In this document: piece by piece, positions 33,782 to 41,695 of the stretch
Position numbering within the stretch: the stretch's first letter is position 1
Layout: the number at the start of each line of letters is the position of its first letter
NCBI RefSeq assembly: GCF_018437505.1
Contig: NZ_CP072467.1
Location: 5,480,010 to 5,544,009 of the forward strand
Source: Spiractinospora alimapuensis
Lineage (GTDB): Bacteria; Actinomycetota; Actinomycetes; Streptosporangiales; Streptosporangiaceae
DNA length: 64,000 nt
Direction: 5' to 3'
Translations under genes and position numbers: made by a program
Notes under the pieces: generated by a model
Told to the model about the DNA's origin: nothing
The model's database searches: none
What the model saw: the letters and a program-made list of their open reading frames with translations, nothing else

Positions 33782-34183
33782 ATGAATCAACCGGTGCAAG
33801 ATCTCAACTGGCTGATCACTGACTTCGCCAACCGCGTACCGGACGTCGCGCACGCGATCGTGGTGTCTTCTGATGGCCTGCCCCTCGCGGCCTCCGCGGG
33901 TTTCCCGGCTGACCGCGTGGACCAGCTCGCCGCGATCGCGTCCGGGCTGTCCAGCCTCACCCAGGGTGCGGCTCGCGTGTTCGAGGGCGGCGCGGTCGCG
34001 CAGACCGTCGTCGAGATGGAGCGGGGGTTGTTGCTCGTCATGGCGATCAGCGACGGCTCGTCGCTCGCGGTTCTCGCCGCCGCCGACTGTGACCTCGGGC
34101 TGGTCGCCTACGAGATGACCTTGCTCGTGGACCGGGTGGGGCGCGCGTTGACACCCGCCGCGCGTTCGGCCGGACCTCGTTGA
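33782..34183 (+). CDS. cvnB: Conservon roadblock/LC7-domain protein CvnB
   Basis: 133 residues forming a single roadblock/LC7 domain: NWLITDFANRVPDVAHAIVVSSDGLPLAASxGFP, then the AAIASGLSSLTQGAARVFEGG helix and a C-terminal QTVVEMERGLLLVMAISDGSSLAVLAA strand pair. These domains pair with small GTPases; in conservons CvnB associates with CvnA and regulates CvnD. ATG 33782 follows GGAGAGCGG. A second, separate copy of this type lies at 39039. Confidence 0.92.
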   Translation: MNQPVQDLNWLITDFANRVPDVAHAIVVSSDGLPLAASAGFPADRVDQLAAIASGLSSLTQGAARVFEGGAVAQTVVEMERGLLLVMAISDGSSLAVLAAADCDLGLVAYEMTLLVDRVGRALTPAARSAGPR

Positions 34184-34207
34184 TCCCACCACGGACAGGA
34201 GGAAGTG

Positions 34208-34693
34208 GTGGCACCTGACAACAGGGACACCGGACGGATGTCATGGTTCAACCAGGACGCAGCCGTTCCTGGCGCGACGCGCCAACCAGGGTCCTTCGCT
34301 GACGCCCAACCACGTCCAGTTCCGCATGACCAACAACCGACGCCGGTGGATGACGCGCCGAGCTCGTTGGTGCGCCCCTACGCGGTGACGCGCGGACGCA
34401 CCAAACCACGCTCGCAGCTACCGTTGGAAGCCCTGATCTCCACGACGGTGACGGCCCGAAACGAGTTCGGTAACCTCACCCCCGAGTGCCAGGCGATCAG
34501 CGACCTCTGTCGCGACTGGCGGTCCGTCGCCGAGATCTCCGCCCTGCTCCGTATCCCCCTCGGTGTGGCTCGGGTTCTCGTCGCCGACATGGCCGACCAG
34601 GGCCTGGTACAGATCCGGACTTCCCAGCAGAGCGACAGCCGGCCCAACGTCAACCTGCTCGAAAGGGTACTCAGTGGACTTCGCAAGCTCTAG
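34208..34693 (+). CDS. cvnC: Conservon DUF742 protein CvnC
   Basis: 161 residues from GTG 34208, with AGGAGGA at 34196-34202. The first 55 residues are polar. The DUF742 domain follows with SLVRPYAVTxGRTxP, LPLEALIS, and the winged-helix-like LTPECQAISDLCRDWRSVAEISALLRIPLGVARVLVADMADQGLVQI. Typical third member of conservons; may bind DNA or the other Cvn proteins. The 3' end overlaps the GTG start of cvnD. Confidence 0.9.
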   Translation: MAPDNRDTGRMSWFNQDAAVPGATRQPGSFADAQPRPVPHDQQPTPVDDAPSSLVRPYAVTRGRTKPRSQLPLEALISTTVTARNEFGNLTPECQAISDLCRDWRSVAEISALLRIPLGVARVLVADMADQGLVQIRTSQQSDSRPNVNLLERVLSGLRKL

Positions 34694-35318
34694 CGCGTCC
34701 AGCGAGGGCGATGCTGCGGCCAACGCGATGACGTCGGTCAAGATCGTCGTCGCGGGCGGGTTCGGGGTCGGCAAGACGACCTTCGTGGGCTCTGTCTCCG
34801 AGATCGTGCCGCTGACGACCGAGGCCGTCATGACCAGCGCCAGTGTGGGAGTCGACGACCTCGCCAAGACTCCCGACAAGCAGACCACGACCGTGGCGAT
34901 GGACTTCGGCCGCGTGTCGCTCGACTCCGACCTCATCCTTTACCTGTTCGGCACACCCGGACAGCACCGGTTCTGGTTCATGTGGGACGACCTGGTCAAA
35001 GGAGCGATCGGCGCGGTCGTCCTCGTCGACACCCGCCGCATCATGGACTGCTTCTCGGCCCTGGACTACTTCGAAGAGGCGCGACTGCCGTTCATCGTGG
35101 CCGTCAACGGCTTCGACGGCTACTACCCGCACGCCGCCAGCGAGGTCCGGGACGCGCTCGCCCTGAGCCCGGACGTCCCCATCGTCCAGTGCGACGCCCG
35201 CAACCGGCAGTCGACCAAGTCGACGCTGATCACACTCGTGGAGCACGCGATCAGTGTCGGCGTCCCCGACGCCGGACAGCCGCCGACCCCGACCGGGGGA
35301 CAGGCGAGCTGGGGCTAG
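34674..35318 (+). CDS. cvnD: Conservon small GTPase CvnD
   Basis: 214 residues from GTG 34674 (the frame is longer upstream but overlaps cvnC). A Ras-like GTPase: P-loop GGFGVGKTT (28-36), VGVDDLAxxPDKQTTTVAMDFGR switch region, YLFGTPGQHRFWFMWDDLVKGAIGAVVLVDTRR (G3 and following strand), NGFDGYY (G4) and QCDARNRQSTK (G5). In conservons it is the output GTPase, switched by the CvnA/B/C set. It is followed by a strong hairpin terminator. Confidence 0.92.
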   Translation: MDFASSSASSEGDAAANAMTSVKIVVAGGFGVGKTTFVGSVSEIVPLTTEAVMTSASVGVDDLAKTPDKQTTTVAMDFGRVSLDSDLILYLFGTPGQHRFWFMWDDLVKGAIGAVVLVDTRRIMDCFSALDYFEEARLPFIVAVNGFDGYYPHAASEVRDALALSPDVPIVQCDARNRQSTKSTLITLVEHAISVGVPDAGQPPTPTGGQASWG

Positions 35319-35335
35319 CGACCGCCAACACCGTG

Positions 35336-35385
35336 GGACGGCCCATGGGGGACCACCGCGGCACGGTGTCCCCCATGGGCCGTCC
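35336..35385. terminator. Perfect 18-bp inverted repeat between cvnD and the DAG-kinase gene
   Basis: GGACGGCCCATGGGGGAC (35336-35353) pairs exactly with GTCCCCCATGGGCCGTCC (35368-35385) over 14 nt. It starts 17 bp after the cvnD stop and abuts the stop of the convergent gene, so it can end both transcripts. Confidence 0.85.
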
Positions 35386-36264
35386 TCATGCCGTCACCAC
35401 CCGCAACGCACCAGCGCGGACGCGCATCGACAGCGGTAGGACGCCCAGGACCTCGCCGTCACCGCAACAGGGCAGCGCTCGGTCCGCCCGCACCTCGACC
35501 TCACGTCCACGGAGCACCTCCACCTCCGGCCGTCGTACGTGCGTGCCGTCGTACAGCTCCCGCATCGCGACCGACAGGAAAACCGGGAGCGGGACTTCGT
35601 GCAGCAGCATCACGTCCAGAAGACCGTCGTCGACCCGCGCCTGCGGTGCCGCGTGCCGCCCGTTGCCGTAGAACCCGGAGTTGGCCACCAGAACGGTGTA
35701 ACCGCGAAACCTTCGCCGCGCACCGTCCACCGTGACCGTGTAGGAGACCGGCCGCCACGCCGCCACCGCCCGCAGCGCTGCCGCGTGGTAGCCCGCGCCC
35801 CCCAGGAACCGGAACCCGTCCACGTACACCGCGGCCAACGCGTCGACACCCGTGCACACGTTGCCCGCGACCGTGCCCCGCGGGGTATCGACGAGGTCGA
35901 CGGCGCGGGACTTCCCCTTGCTCAGGATCGTGCCAAGGGCACCGGCGTCCCGTGGAAGCTCCAACTGCCGGGCGAAGTCGTTGCCCCGACCCGAGGGAAT
36001 GACGCCCAGCACCCCGTCCGCGGCACTCACGCCGGCCGCGACCGCGCCCACCGTCCCGTCGCCACCCACGGCGATCACCATGTCGTCCCGCCGCGCCGCC
36101 GTGGCGGCCAACGTCCCCGCGTGGTCGAGGTCCCGGGTGTACTCCAGCGTCACGACGTCGCCCTCCGCCTGGAGGCGCTTGAGCACCTCCCGAACCAGAT
36201 CGACGTCCCGACGTCTGCGCAGCCCCCCGGCGGCCGGATTGACAACAGCGGTGATTCTGCGCAT
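35386..36264 (-). CDS. Diacylglycerol/lipid kinase family protein (YegS/DagK type)
   Basis: 292 residues. Catalytic DAGK domain (1-130): NPAAGG near 9-14, the nucleotide loop VGGDGTVGAVAAGV (about 66-79) and SGRGNDFARQLxLP (about 92-104). The C-terminal beta-sandwich domain holds NSGFYGNGRHAAPQARxDDGLLDVxLL, then HEVP. ATP-dependent phosphorylation of a lipid such as diacylglycerol. It sits convergent to cvnD, across the shared terminator. Start ATG 36264. Confidence 0.88.
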   Translation of the reverse strand: MRRITAVVNPAAGGLRRRRDVDLVREVLKRLQAEGDVVTLEYTRDLDHAGTLAATAARRDDMVIAVGGDGTVGAVAAGVSAADGVLGVIPSGRGNDFARQLELPRDAGALGTILSKGKSRAVDLVDTPRGTVAGNVCTGVDALAAVYVDGFRFLGGAGYHAAALRAVAAWRPVSYTVTVDGARRRFRGYTVLVANSGFYGNGRHAAPQARVDDGLLDVMLLHEVPLPVFLSVAMRELYDGTHVRRPEVEVLRGREVEVRADRALPCCGDGEVLGVLPLSMRVRAGALRVVTA

Positions 36265-36494
36265 TCGGAGCGGGCTCCCCTCGGTCGCGGAACCGCCGGC
36301 ACCACACGCGCGGGACCGGGGGTAGTCGGAGAACCACTGTGACAGTTGGGATGCGGCCGCTCAAGACGTGATCCGGACCGAGCCGCCGGAGTGACGCCGT
36401 GGCGGACACGGAACAATCGGCTGGCCGGGACGGAATCTCCGGGCTCTCCTCGGGGTAAGTGCCCTGTGAACAGCTTGATCATCACGGGGGGACC

Positions 36495-37700
36495 ATGCAG
36501 AGCCGCAACGCGCCGACGGACATGACCCTGGCTGGATCGGATCCGCGCCTGGCCACACCGGAACCCGACGACGACACCATGCCGGGCCACACCACGCGTC
36601 AAGCCCGCTCTCTGCTGCGCGTCCACGCGACGAACCCAGGTGTCGTCACCGTCTGTCTCACGACCCCACGTGACCCCGCCGAGCTGCGGGGCATCCCGGC
36701 GCGCGTCCGTGCGCTACTGGCCACCGTCAGCGACGGGACCGCGGACCGCGACCCCACACTCACCGCGACGCTCAACGCGATCGGGGAGACCCTGGGACGG
36801 GCGGAGGGCAAGCCACTGGGTCGGGGACGCGCCGTCGTCGCCGCTCCCGAGATCGACCTCTTCGAGGAAGTCCACCTGCCCCAGGAGGTGCCGGACAGCG
36901 CGATGCTGGGCCCCCACCCCTATGTACGGCCGCTCATCTCCGCCATCCAGCGCAGCCCCGTCTACTACGTGGCCGTGGCCGACCGGCGGTTCGCCTGGCT
37001 CTTCCAGGCCGACGCCGCGCGGATCCGCGAGATCACCTGGATCACCGGCGACCAGGAGCGCTCTCGGAACTTCGCCGGATGGGACGGACTGGAGGAATAC
37101 AGAGTGCGGCGCAGCGCCGACGAACGCCTCCAACGCCACCACCGCGACACAGCGGCGATCCTGGAACAGGCACTGCGTCAACGTGAGTCCGAGCTCCTGG
37201 TCGTGGGAGGACACTCCGAGGCCGTCTCCGCCTTCGTCGCCGAACTCGACGGAGTCGCGGCCGACCGGCTCGCCGGGACGTTCGTCATCGACCCCCACAC
37301 GATGACGTCCGCGCGGGTACACGAACACGCCTCCACCGTGCTCCGGGACTGGTGCGCGCGGCGCCAACGCACCACACTCGACCGTATCCGGGACGACTCC
37401 GCGCGCGCGGTCTGGGGACTGAGCGACACGGTCGGAGCCGCGAACCAGCGCAGCGTCGAGATCCTGTGCATCCCGGAGGAGGGGACGGTTCCCGGATACA
37501 CCTGCGACGAATGCGGGGGACTCAGCGACGTCCGCGCGATCTGCCCGATGTGCCAACGTCCGGCTCGACACGTCGACGACCTCTACGACGAACTCGCCTA
37601 TTCGGTGCTGCGGTCCGGGGGAGAGGTCGTCGCGATCGACCCGGAGATCGCCGACCCCGCCGAGCACGAGCTCCCGCTCGCGCTGAACCGGTTCGGCTGA
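36495..37700 (+). CDS. Bacterial aRF1/eRF1-like protein (baeRF family) with zinc ribbon
   Basis: 401 residues from ATG 36495 with GGGGGGA at 36486-36492; the frame is open earlier, but without a start signal. It resembles the bacterial archaeo-eukaryotic release-factor-like group: a VTVCLTTPRDPAELRGIPARVRALL N-domain, a middle domain with VADRRFAWLFQADAARIREI (VADxxxAxLF is the typical strand), an RRSADERLQRHHRDTAAILEQAL helix and LLVVGGHSEAVSAFVAEL (RNase-E/eRF1 middle-fold-like). The C-terminal zinc ribbon has two CxxC pairs (CDECGG and CPMCQR, about 336-357). It may act on stalled ribosomes or peptidyl-tRNA; activity unknown. Followed 94 bp later by a stress protein. Confidence 0.7.
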   Translation: MQSRNAPTDMTLAGSDPRLATPEPDDDTMPGHTTRQARSLLRVHATNPGVVTVCLTTPRDPAELRGIPARVRALLATVSDGTADRDPTLTATLNAIGETLGRAEGKPLGRGRAVVAAPEIDLFEEVHLPQEVPDSAMLGPHPYVRPLISAIQRSPVYYVAVADRRFAWLFQADAARIREITWITGDQERSRNFAGWDGLEEYRVRRSADERLQRHHRDTAAILEQALRQRESELLVVGGHSEAVSAFVAELDGVAADRLAGTFVIDPHTMTSARVHEHASTVLRDWCARRQRTTLDRIRDDSARAVWGLSDTVGAANQRSVEILCIPEEGTVPGYTCDECGGLSDVRAICPMCQRPARHVDDLYDELAYSVLRSGGEVVAIDPEIADPAEHELPLALNRFG

Positions 37701-37757
37701 GCCGGCCGCACCACCCACCGCGGCGCCTCCAAACGCGGCACTTGGCACATCGCTGAC

Positions 37758-37780
37758 CAGGGTCCGACACCGGGACCCTG
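37758..37780. promoter_or_regulatory. Inverted repeat just upstream of the universal stress gene
   Basis: CAGGGTCC-7 nt-GGACCCTG is a perfect 8-bp inverted repeat ending 14 bp before the ATG at 37795. It could be an operator or the terminator of the preceding gene; the position favours a regulatory site. It is reminiscent of GGGACC-type boxes before stress genes but does not match the DosR consensus. Confidence 0.45.
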
Positions 37781-37794
37781 GGTATGTCCCTGGC

Positions 37795-38787
37795 ATGAGC
37801 GACAACGCCGACGTGGAGGCCACCCCCACCCCTGAGGCCGCGAACCCGACCACCCCGACCCCGCCGGTGGTGGCGGGGATCGACGGTTCACCGCAGGCGC
37901 TCGTCGCGGCCGACTGGGCCGCGGCGGAGGCGGAACTGCGCCAACGCCCCCTTCGTCTCGTCCACGCCTTCGAGTGGCCGGAGTTCAACGTACGGCTCGG
38001 TCCGCCACCGGGAGCTCCCGCGGCGGCCGGGTTCCAGAACATGGCCCAGGCGATCGTCGACGAGGCGGAGGCCCGGGTTCGCGCCGCACACCCCAACCTC
38101 ACCGTCACCGCCGACTGCGTGGCGGGATTCCGCCGACCGGTTCTGGTCGCCGCCGCGCGCGAGGCCGACCTCATGGTCGTCGGCTCCCGAGGCCTGGGAA
38201 CGGTGGGCGCACTCGTGATCGGCTCCACGACGGCCGAACTCGCCGCCCGCGCCGTCTGCCCCGTCGTCATCGTTCCCGAGAAGGCGCCCGAGCCGACGGC
38301 GGGCGACATCGTGGTCGGAGTCGACACCTCACCACAGTCCCGGCCCGCGCTCCAGTTCGCCCTCGACGAGGCGCGGCGCAGGGGCGCTTCCGTCCGCGTG
38401 GTCTACGCGTGGGGAGGCGGACGTATCCCGGTCCTCCGATCGGTGCGGGGACGGACCGAGGACCACGAGCCGACCCAGCAGGACGCGGAACGCTGCCTCT
38501 CCGAGTTCCTCGCCCAGACACCCGAGGACTACTCCGATGTACCGGTCACCAGCGTCGTGGAGCGGGGTGATCCGCGCCGGATCCTCGTCGCGCAGGGTGG
38601 TGACGCGCTGCTCGTCGCCATCGGAACCCGTGGCCGGGGGTCCCTGCGTGGGCTGCTCCTGGGGTCGGTGAGCCAGAGCGTGATCCATCACGTTCGTTCG
38701 CCCATCGCGGTCGTTCCCTCGGGAACGCCACAAGGCGAGGACAGTGAAGGAGAAGGGGAGGATCTCGAGGGTGACCGCCCCGGGTGA
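37795..38787 (+). CDS. Universal stress protein with two Usp domains
   Basis: 330 residues. Two tandem UspA domains (about 20-165 and 170-315). Both have the ATP-binding signature: GSRGLGTVGALVIGSTT in the first and GTRGRGSLRGLLLGSVS in the second, with IVVGVDTSPQSRPALQFALDEARRRGA starting the second. Proteins of this class bind ATP and rise under stress or dormancy. The acidic 30-residue ends are polar tails. Paired with the release-factor-like protein upstream, which suggests a joint role in stress or translation control. Confidence 0.92.
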   Translation: MSDNADVEATPTPEAANPTTPTPPVVAGIDGSPQALVAADWAAAEAELRQRPLRLVHAFEWPEFNVRLGPPPGAPAAAGFQNMAQAIVDEAEARVRAAHPNLTVTADCVAGFRRPVLVAAAREADLMVVGSRGLGTVGALVIGSTTAELAARAVCPVVIVPEKAPEPTAGDIVVGVDTSPQSRPALQFALDEARRRGASVRVVYAWGGGRIPVLRSVRGRTEDHEPTQQDAERCLSEFLAQTPEDYSDVPVTSVVERGDPRRILVAQGGDALLVAIGTRGRGSLRGLLLGSVSQSVIHHVRSPIAVVPSGTPQGEDSEGEGEDLEGDRPG

Positions 38788-38792
38788 ACTGG

Positions 38793-38864
38793 AGGCGGGG
38801 ACGGGAATCGAACCCGCGTACAGGGCTTTGCAGGCCCTTGCCTGAACCACTCGGCCACCCCGCC
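38793..38864 (-). tRNA. tRNA-Cys (GCA)
   Basis: Reverse strand folds into a cloverleaf: acceptor GGCGGGG/CCCCGCC with discriminator U, anticodon loop CTGCAAA giving anticodon GCA, T-loop GTTCGATTCC. CCA is not encoded. Lies 25 bp downstream of tRNA-Gly in the same transcript. Confidence 0.95.
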
Positions 38865-38888
38865 GCGCCGCAAGGGCGGCATTGTGCG

Positions 38889-38961
38889 AGCGGACGACGG
38901 GATTCGAACCCGCGACCCTCACCTTGGCAAGGTGATGCTCTACCAGCTGAGCCACGTCCGC
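38889..38961 (-). tRNA. tRNA-Gly (GCC)
   Basis: Reverse strand folds into a cloverleaf: acceptor GCGGACG/CGTCCGC, anticodon loop TTGCCAA giving anticodon GCC, T-arm GCGGGTTCGAATCCCGT. First of two tRNAs read from the promoter at 38995-39023. Confidence 0.95.
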
Positions 38962-38965
38962 GTGC

Positions 38966-38983
38966 GGGGCGCATGCGCGCCCC
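38966..38983 (-). other. 5' leader hairpin of the tRNA-Gly/tRNA-Cys transcript
   Basis: GGGGCGC (38966-38972), loop ATGC, GCGCCCC (38977-38983): perfect 7-bp stem between promoter and tRNA-Gly, extended by a few wobble pairs. Probably helps processing of the tRNA precursor. Confidence 0.4.
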
Positions 38984-38994
38984 GTGCACCCCTG

Positions 38995-39023
38995 ACTTTA
39001 GCGGACTTCTGGCGCGTGACCAA
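38995..39023 (-). promoter_or_regulatory. Promoter for tRNA-Gly and tRNA-Cys
   Basis: On the minus strand: -35 TTGGTC (39023-39018), 17-bp spacer, -10 TAAAGT (39000-38995). Good sigma-70-type spacing. Transcription would start about 7 bases after the -10 and reach tRNA-Gly after a short hairpin leader. Confidence 0.65.
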
Positions 39024-39038
39024 TCCAGGACACGAAAA

Positions 39039-39473
39039 TCATTGCTCGACGCGAGTCGCGGGGGTCGTCGGCATGTCCGGACGAGGGGGAGCGGAGAGGT
39101 ACTGGCCCACCCGACGAATCACACTGTTCATCTCGTAGGCCACCATCCCGAGGTCACAGCTCGCCGCCGCGAGAAGCGCCAGGCAGGCGCCCTCACCCGC
39201 GTTGGCGACCACGAGGTAGGCCTGGTCCATCTCGATCACGGTCTGGCGGATGTCGCCCGCCGCGAACTGCTGCCCCGCGCCGACCGCGAGGCTCTGCAGC
39301 CCGGAGGCGATCGCGGCGAGATGCTCCGCCGCGGCACGGTCGAGCTGGCTGGACCGCGCCATGAGCAGCCCGTCGGTGGAGAGCAGGATCGTGTGCTGCG
39401 TGCCCTCGGCGCGGGACACGAGATCGTCCAGCAGCCAGCTAAGTTCGTTGGAGTTGGGGGCACTGTGAGTCAT
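39039..39473 (-). CDS. Orphan roadblock/LC7-domain protein (CvnB-like)
   Basis: 144 residues forming one roadblock domain: ELSWLLDDLVSRAEGTQHTILLSTDGLLMARSSQL, then the AAIASGLQSLAVGAGQQFAAGDIRQTVIEMDQAYLVVANAGEGACLALLAA strand-helix set. It is a clear relative of the conservon CvnB at 33782, but no CvnC/CvnD neighbour exists here: it lies between the tRNA promoter and pabC, and divergent from the latter. It could be a spare regulatory subunit for the nearby conservon GTPase or for another one elsewhere. The C-terminal 20 residues are Pro/Thr-rich. Confidence 0.85.
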   Translation of the reverse strand: MTHSAPNSNELSWLLDDLVSRAEGTQHTILLSTDGLLMARSSQLDRAAAEHLAAIASGLQSLAVGAGQQFAAGDIRQTVIEMDQAYLVVANAGEGACLALLAAASCDLGMVAYEMNSVIRRVGQYLSAPPRPDMPTTPATRVEQ

Positions 39474-39821
39474 CTACGCTCTCGCATCTCATGATGGCGG
39501 ACAGGGCCAGGGTGGAGGAACACGCCCGTTGTCATGCTGGGTGAGTGCTGCCCAGTTGGTAGGGATTCGTAACCTATCGGATCACCACTGGCGCGGAACA
39601 GAGACCGTGCGCCACGACATCGTGGAGTTCGCCAACCAGATTTGTCAGAACCAACACCGATACTGGTGATCGACGAATATGGAGTCATGTCCCCGCTGGT
39701 CACCGTAATCCCGGGGTGTGGGGCGCGTCACCAGCAAACAGTCGCTACCGTTGGCACGAGAATGCGGGCCATCGACCATGAAGATCAATTAGTGCGGCAA
39801 TTCGGAGGAAGGGTGCGGGCC
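39474..39821. other. 348-bp divergent spacer with no gene
   Basis: Lies between the roadblock gene (minus) and pabC (plus). AT content is higher than in flanking genes, as expected for a double promoter. I could not fix a specific -10/-35 pair. It includes the pabC ribosome site GGAGGAAGGG at 39804-39813. Confidence 0.45.
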
Positions 39822-40664
39822 ATGAAGGTGTGGATCGCCGGCGCGGAATACGGCGGCGGATCGGTCATCCCCGTCGAGGACGCCAAGATTTCCGTGCTCG
39901 ACCACGGGATCACCGTCGGTGACGGAGTCTTCGAGACGGTGAAGGCACGTGGGGGAACCGGATTCGCCCTGACCCGCCACCTGCGGCGGCTGGCACGCTC
40001 CGCCACCGGGCTGGGCCTGCCCGAACCCGACCTCGGACTGCTCGCCAGCGGTGTGCGCCAGGTCCTCGACGCCAACGCCGCCATCGACCCCGCGCGCGTC
40101 AGGATCACCGTCACCGGCGGACCCGGACCGTTGAGCTCGCACCGCGGTGACCAGGGGCTGACCTATCTCGTCGCGCTCACCGAGTTCACCGAACCCGCTG
40201 AACGCGTCGACGTCGCCGTCGCGCCGTGGACCCGTAACGAGAATGGGGCCCTCGCCGGGCTGAAGACGACCTCCTACGCGGAGAACGTCCTCGCGCTGCA
40301 GTTCGCGGCGCAACGGGGAGCCGACGAAGCGCTCTTCGCCAACACGGCGGGGAACCTGTGTGAAGGAACCGGAAGCAACATCTTCCTGGTCCTGGACGGG
40401 GAGCTGTGCACCCCGCCCCTGAGCTCGGGCGCACTCGCCGGAATCACCCGGGAACTCGTCCTGGAGTGGTTCGGCGCCAAGGAGAACGACCTCCCGATGT
40501 CCGCGCTCACCAACGCCAGCGAGGCCTTCCTCGCCGGCTCGGGACGCGACATCCAGCCCATCCGAGCAGTCGATGGACAGGTCCTGGCCGAATCGCCCGG
40601 ACCCGTCACCAGCGAAGTCGCCAAGGTCTTCGCCGAACGCTCCGCGGCGGACATGGACCCGTGA
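39822..40664 (+). CDS. pabC: Class-IV aminotransferase, probable 4-amino-4-deoxychorismate lyase
   Basis: 280 residues from ATG 39822 (GTG 39813, nearer the ribosome site, would add three). PLP fold-type IV: SVLDHGITVGDGVFETVK (about 23-40), a conserved LTRHLRRLxRSA, the PLP lysine in LKTTSYAENVLALQ, and the C-terminal ExTGSNIFLV and GITRELVLE motifs. In this class the VLDHGxxxGDGVFET start fits aminodeoxychorismate lyase (folate synthesis, p-aminobenzoate formation). Branched-chain or D-amino-acid transaminases are the main alternatives. Confidence 0.8.
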   Translation: MKVWIAGAEYGGGSVIPVEDAKISVLDHGITVGDGVFETVKARGGTGFALTRHLRRLARSATGLGLPEPDLGLLASGVRQVLDANAAIDPARVRITVTGGPGPLSSHRGDQGLTYLVALTEFTEPAERVDVAVAPWTRNENGALAGLKTTSYAENVLALQFAAQRGADEALFANTAGNLCEGTGSNIFLVLDGELCTPPLSSGALAGITRELVLEWFGAKENDLPMSALTNASEAFLAGSGRDIQPIRAVDGQVLAESPGPVTSEVAKVFAERSAADMDP

Positions 40665-40680
40665 ACGTCCCGGCACCTCC

Positions 40681-41109
40681 TCAACCGAGGAGGTGCTGCT
40701 CGATCTCGTCGTCGAGGTCAACGACCTCGCCCTCGTGCCCCGCGGGCACGATCTCATAGGTGCGGTGCAGGAACTCGGCGAGCGGCGGCACCGGAGCCGA
40801 GAACTGTGCGTGACCGAAAGGGGACGACAGCGCGATGCTGATGTTGCGTTCGCCGTCCTCCTGCGAGGGCCACACGCGCACGTCGCCGTCACCCACCTCG
40901 CGAACAATCCCCACCGTGAGCAGCTCACGAGCGAAAATCCACTCCACGGGCTCGTCCTCACCCACATGGAAGGCCACCGTCACCGCGTAGGGATCCGCGG
41001 CAGTGTACTCCAGTCGTGCGACCAGAGGAACGGTCGTGCTACCGGGGACCACGAGCCTCAAGCCCAGGTCCGCGGTCGCAGTGGTGCCGCTACTGTTCAT
41101 CATCGCCAA
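40681..41109 (-). CDS. ssgB: SsgA-family sporulation/cell-division protein, SsgB-like
   Basis: 142 residues from ATG 41109 (ATG 41103 and ATG 41100 are alternatives; the family start suits the last). SsgA-like protein: LRLVVPGSTTVPLVARLEYTAADPYAVTVAFHVGEDEPVEWIFARELLTVGIVREVGDGDVRVWP, then SIALSSPFGHAQFSAP and a C-terminal acidic helix. SsgB recruits FtsZ to sporulation septa in Streptomyces, and members of this family occur only in morphologically complex actinomycetes. The relatively conserved core fits the SsgB branch, but paralogue assignment by eye is not certain. Confidence 0.82.
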   Translation of the reverse strand: MAMMNSSGTTATADLGLRLVVPGSTTVPLVARLEYTAADPYAVTVAFHVGEDEPVEWIFARELLTVGIVREVGDGDVRVWPSQEDGERNISIALSSPFGHAQFSAPVPPLAEFLHRTYEIVPAGHEGEVVDLDDEIEQHLLG

Positions 41110-41502
41110 ACCTTTTCTCGTCCGGCCCCGCGCTGCGCGGGCTGGTTTCAGGTCTCACCCGTTCCAACTCGGCCAGCCGATCGCTATGACGCACAAAAGC
41201 CGGAAGACTTTTCAAACGGGCTCCGGGCGGTGGCGCCTGCAAAGCCACCCTAGCCCCACGTCACTCTAATGAGCTGGAGAAACGCGGAATTCCACCTCAC
41301 ACTGTGTGCCGCGTCACCGAATGTGACCATAAGTGCGAGCGCGCGCCGGGCCCCGCCACGAATGCCTTGCCAGTGCGGCTTTCCCACGCCTTGGTCGGTC
41401 CATGGTGGTTTGTTGCCCCTCGTGATGAGATCTGCGTCACTCTCGACCTCTCCTCGGGAAGTCCAGAAGGAGCGCCACCCCACCACCGCCCCAGAAAACT
41501 GG
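41110..41502. other. 393-bp stretch between ssgB-like gene and tRNA-Val, no supported gene
   Basis: Only overlapping frames on both strands without domain, start signal or sensible protein. It should contain the promoter of the SsgB-like gene (minus) in its left part. The right edge is the tRNA-Val promoter. Confidence 0.45.
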
Positions 41503-41531
41503 TTCGACACACCCACAACATGCGCTAGAGT
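41503..41531 (+). promoter_or_regulatory. Promoter for tRNA-Val
   Basis: -35 TTCGAC (41503-41508), 17-bp spacer, -10 TAGAGT (41526-41531). The tRNA begins 16 bp later. Confidence 0.65.
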
Positions 41532-41547
41532 CTTTCCTGCAGCACCG

Positions 41548-41621
41548 GGGCGGTTAGCTCAGTTGGCTAGAGCGCGTCGTTCACACCGACGAGGTCACTG
41601 GTTCGAGTCCAGTATCGCCCA
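41548..41621 (+). tRNA. tRNA-Val (CAC)
   Basis: Cloverleaf: acceptor GGGCGGT/ATCGCCC (one G-U pair) with discriminator A, D-arm GCTCAGTTGGCTAGAGC, anticodon stem CGTCG/CGACG with loop TTCACAC giving anticodon CAC, T-arm CTGGTTCGAGTCCAG. No encoded CCA. Confidence 0.95.
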
Positions 41622-41642
41622 CGAGCCCGGCTCATCGTGGTC

Positions 41643-41660
41643 GGTAGCGTTCGCTACCTT
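41643..41660 (+). terminator. tRNA-Val terminator
   Basis: GGTAGCG-TT-CGCTACC followed by TT; a perfect 7-bp stem starting 22 bp after the tRNA. Further GC hairpins (GGGGGG-acga-CCCCCC at 41684-41699) follow. Confidence 0.65.
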
Positions 41661-41695
41661 CCCGGTGGGCCGTTGTGTTTGTCGGGGGGACGACC

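Noticed and set aside
37758-37780. DosR-type box before the universal stress gene
   Set aside because: The inverted repeat is real, but its half-sites and spacing do not match the DosR consensus, so only a generic operator call is made.
39642-39821. Upstream extension of pabC
   Set aside because: Lies in the AT-richer divergent spacer; the ribosome site at 39804-39813 points to a start at 39813 or 39822.
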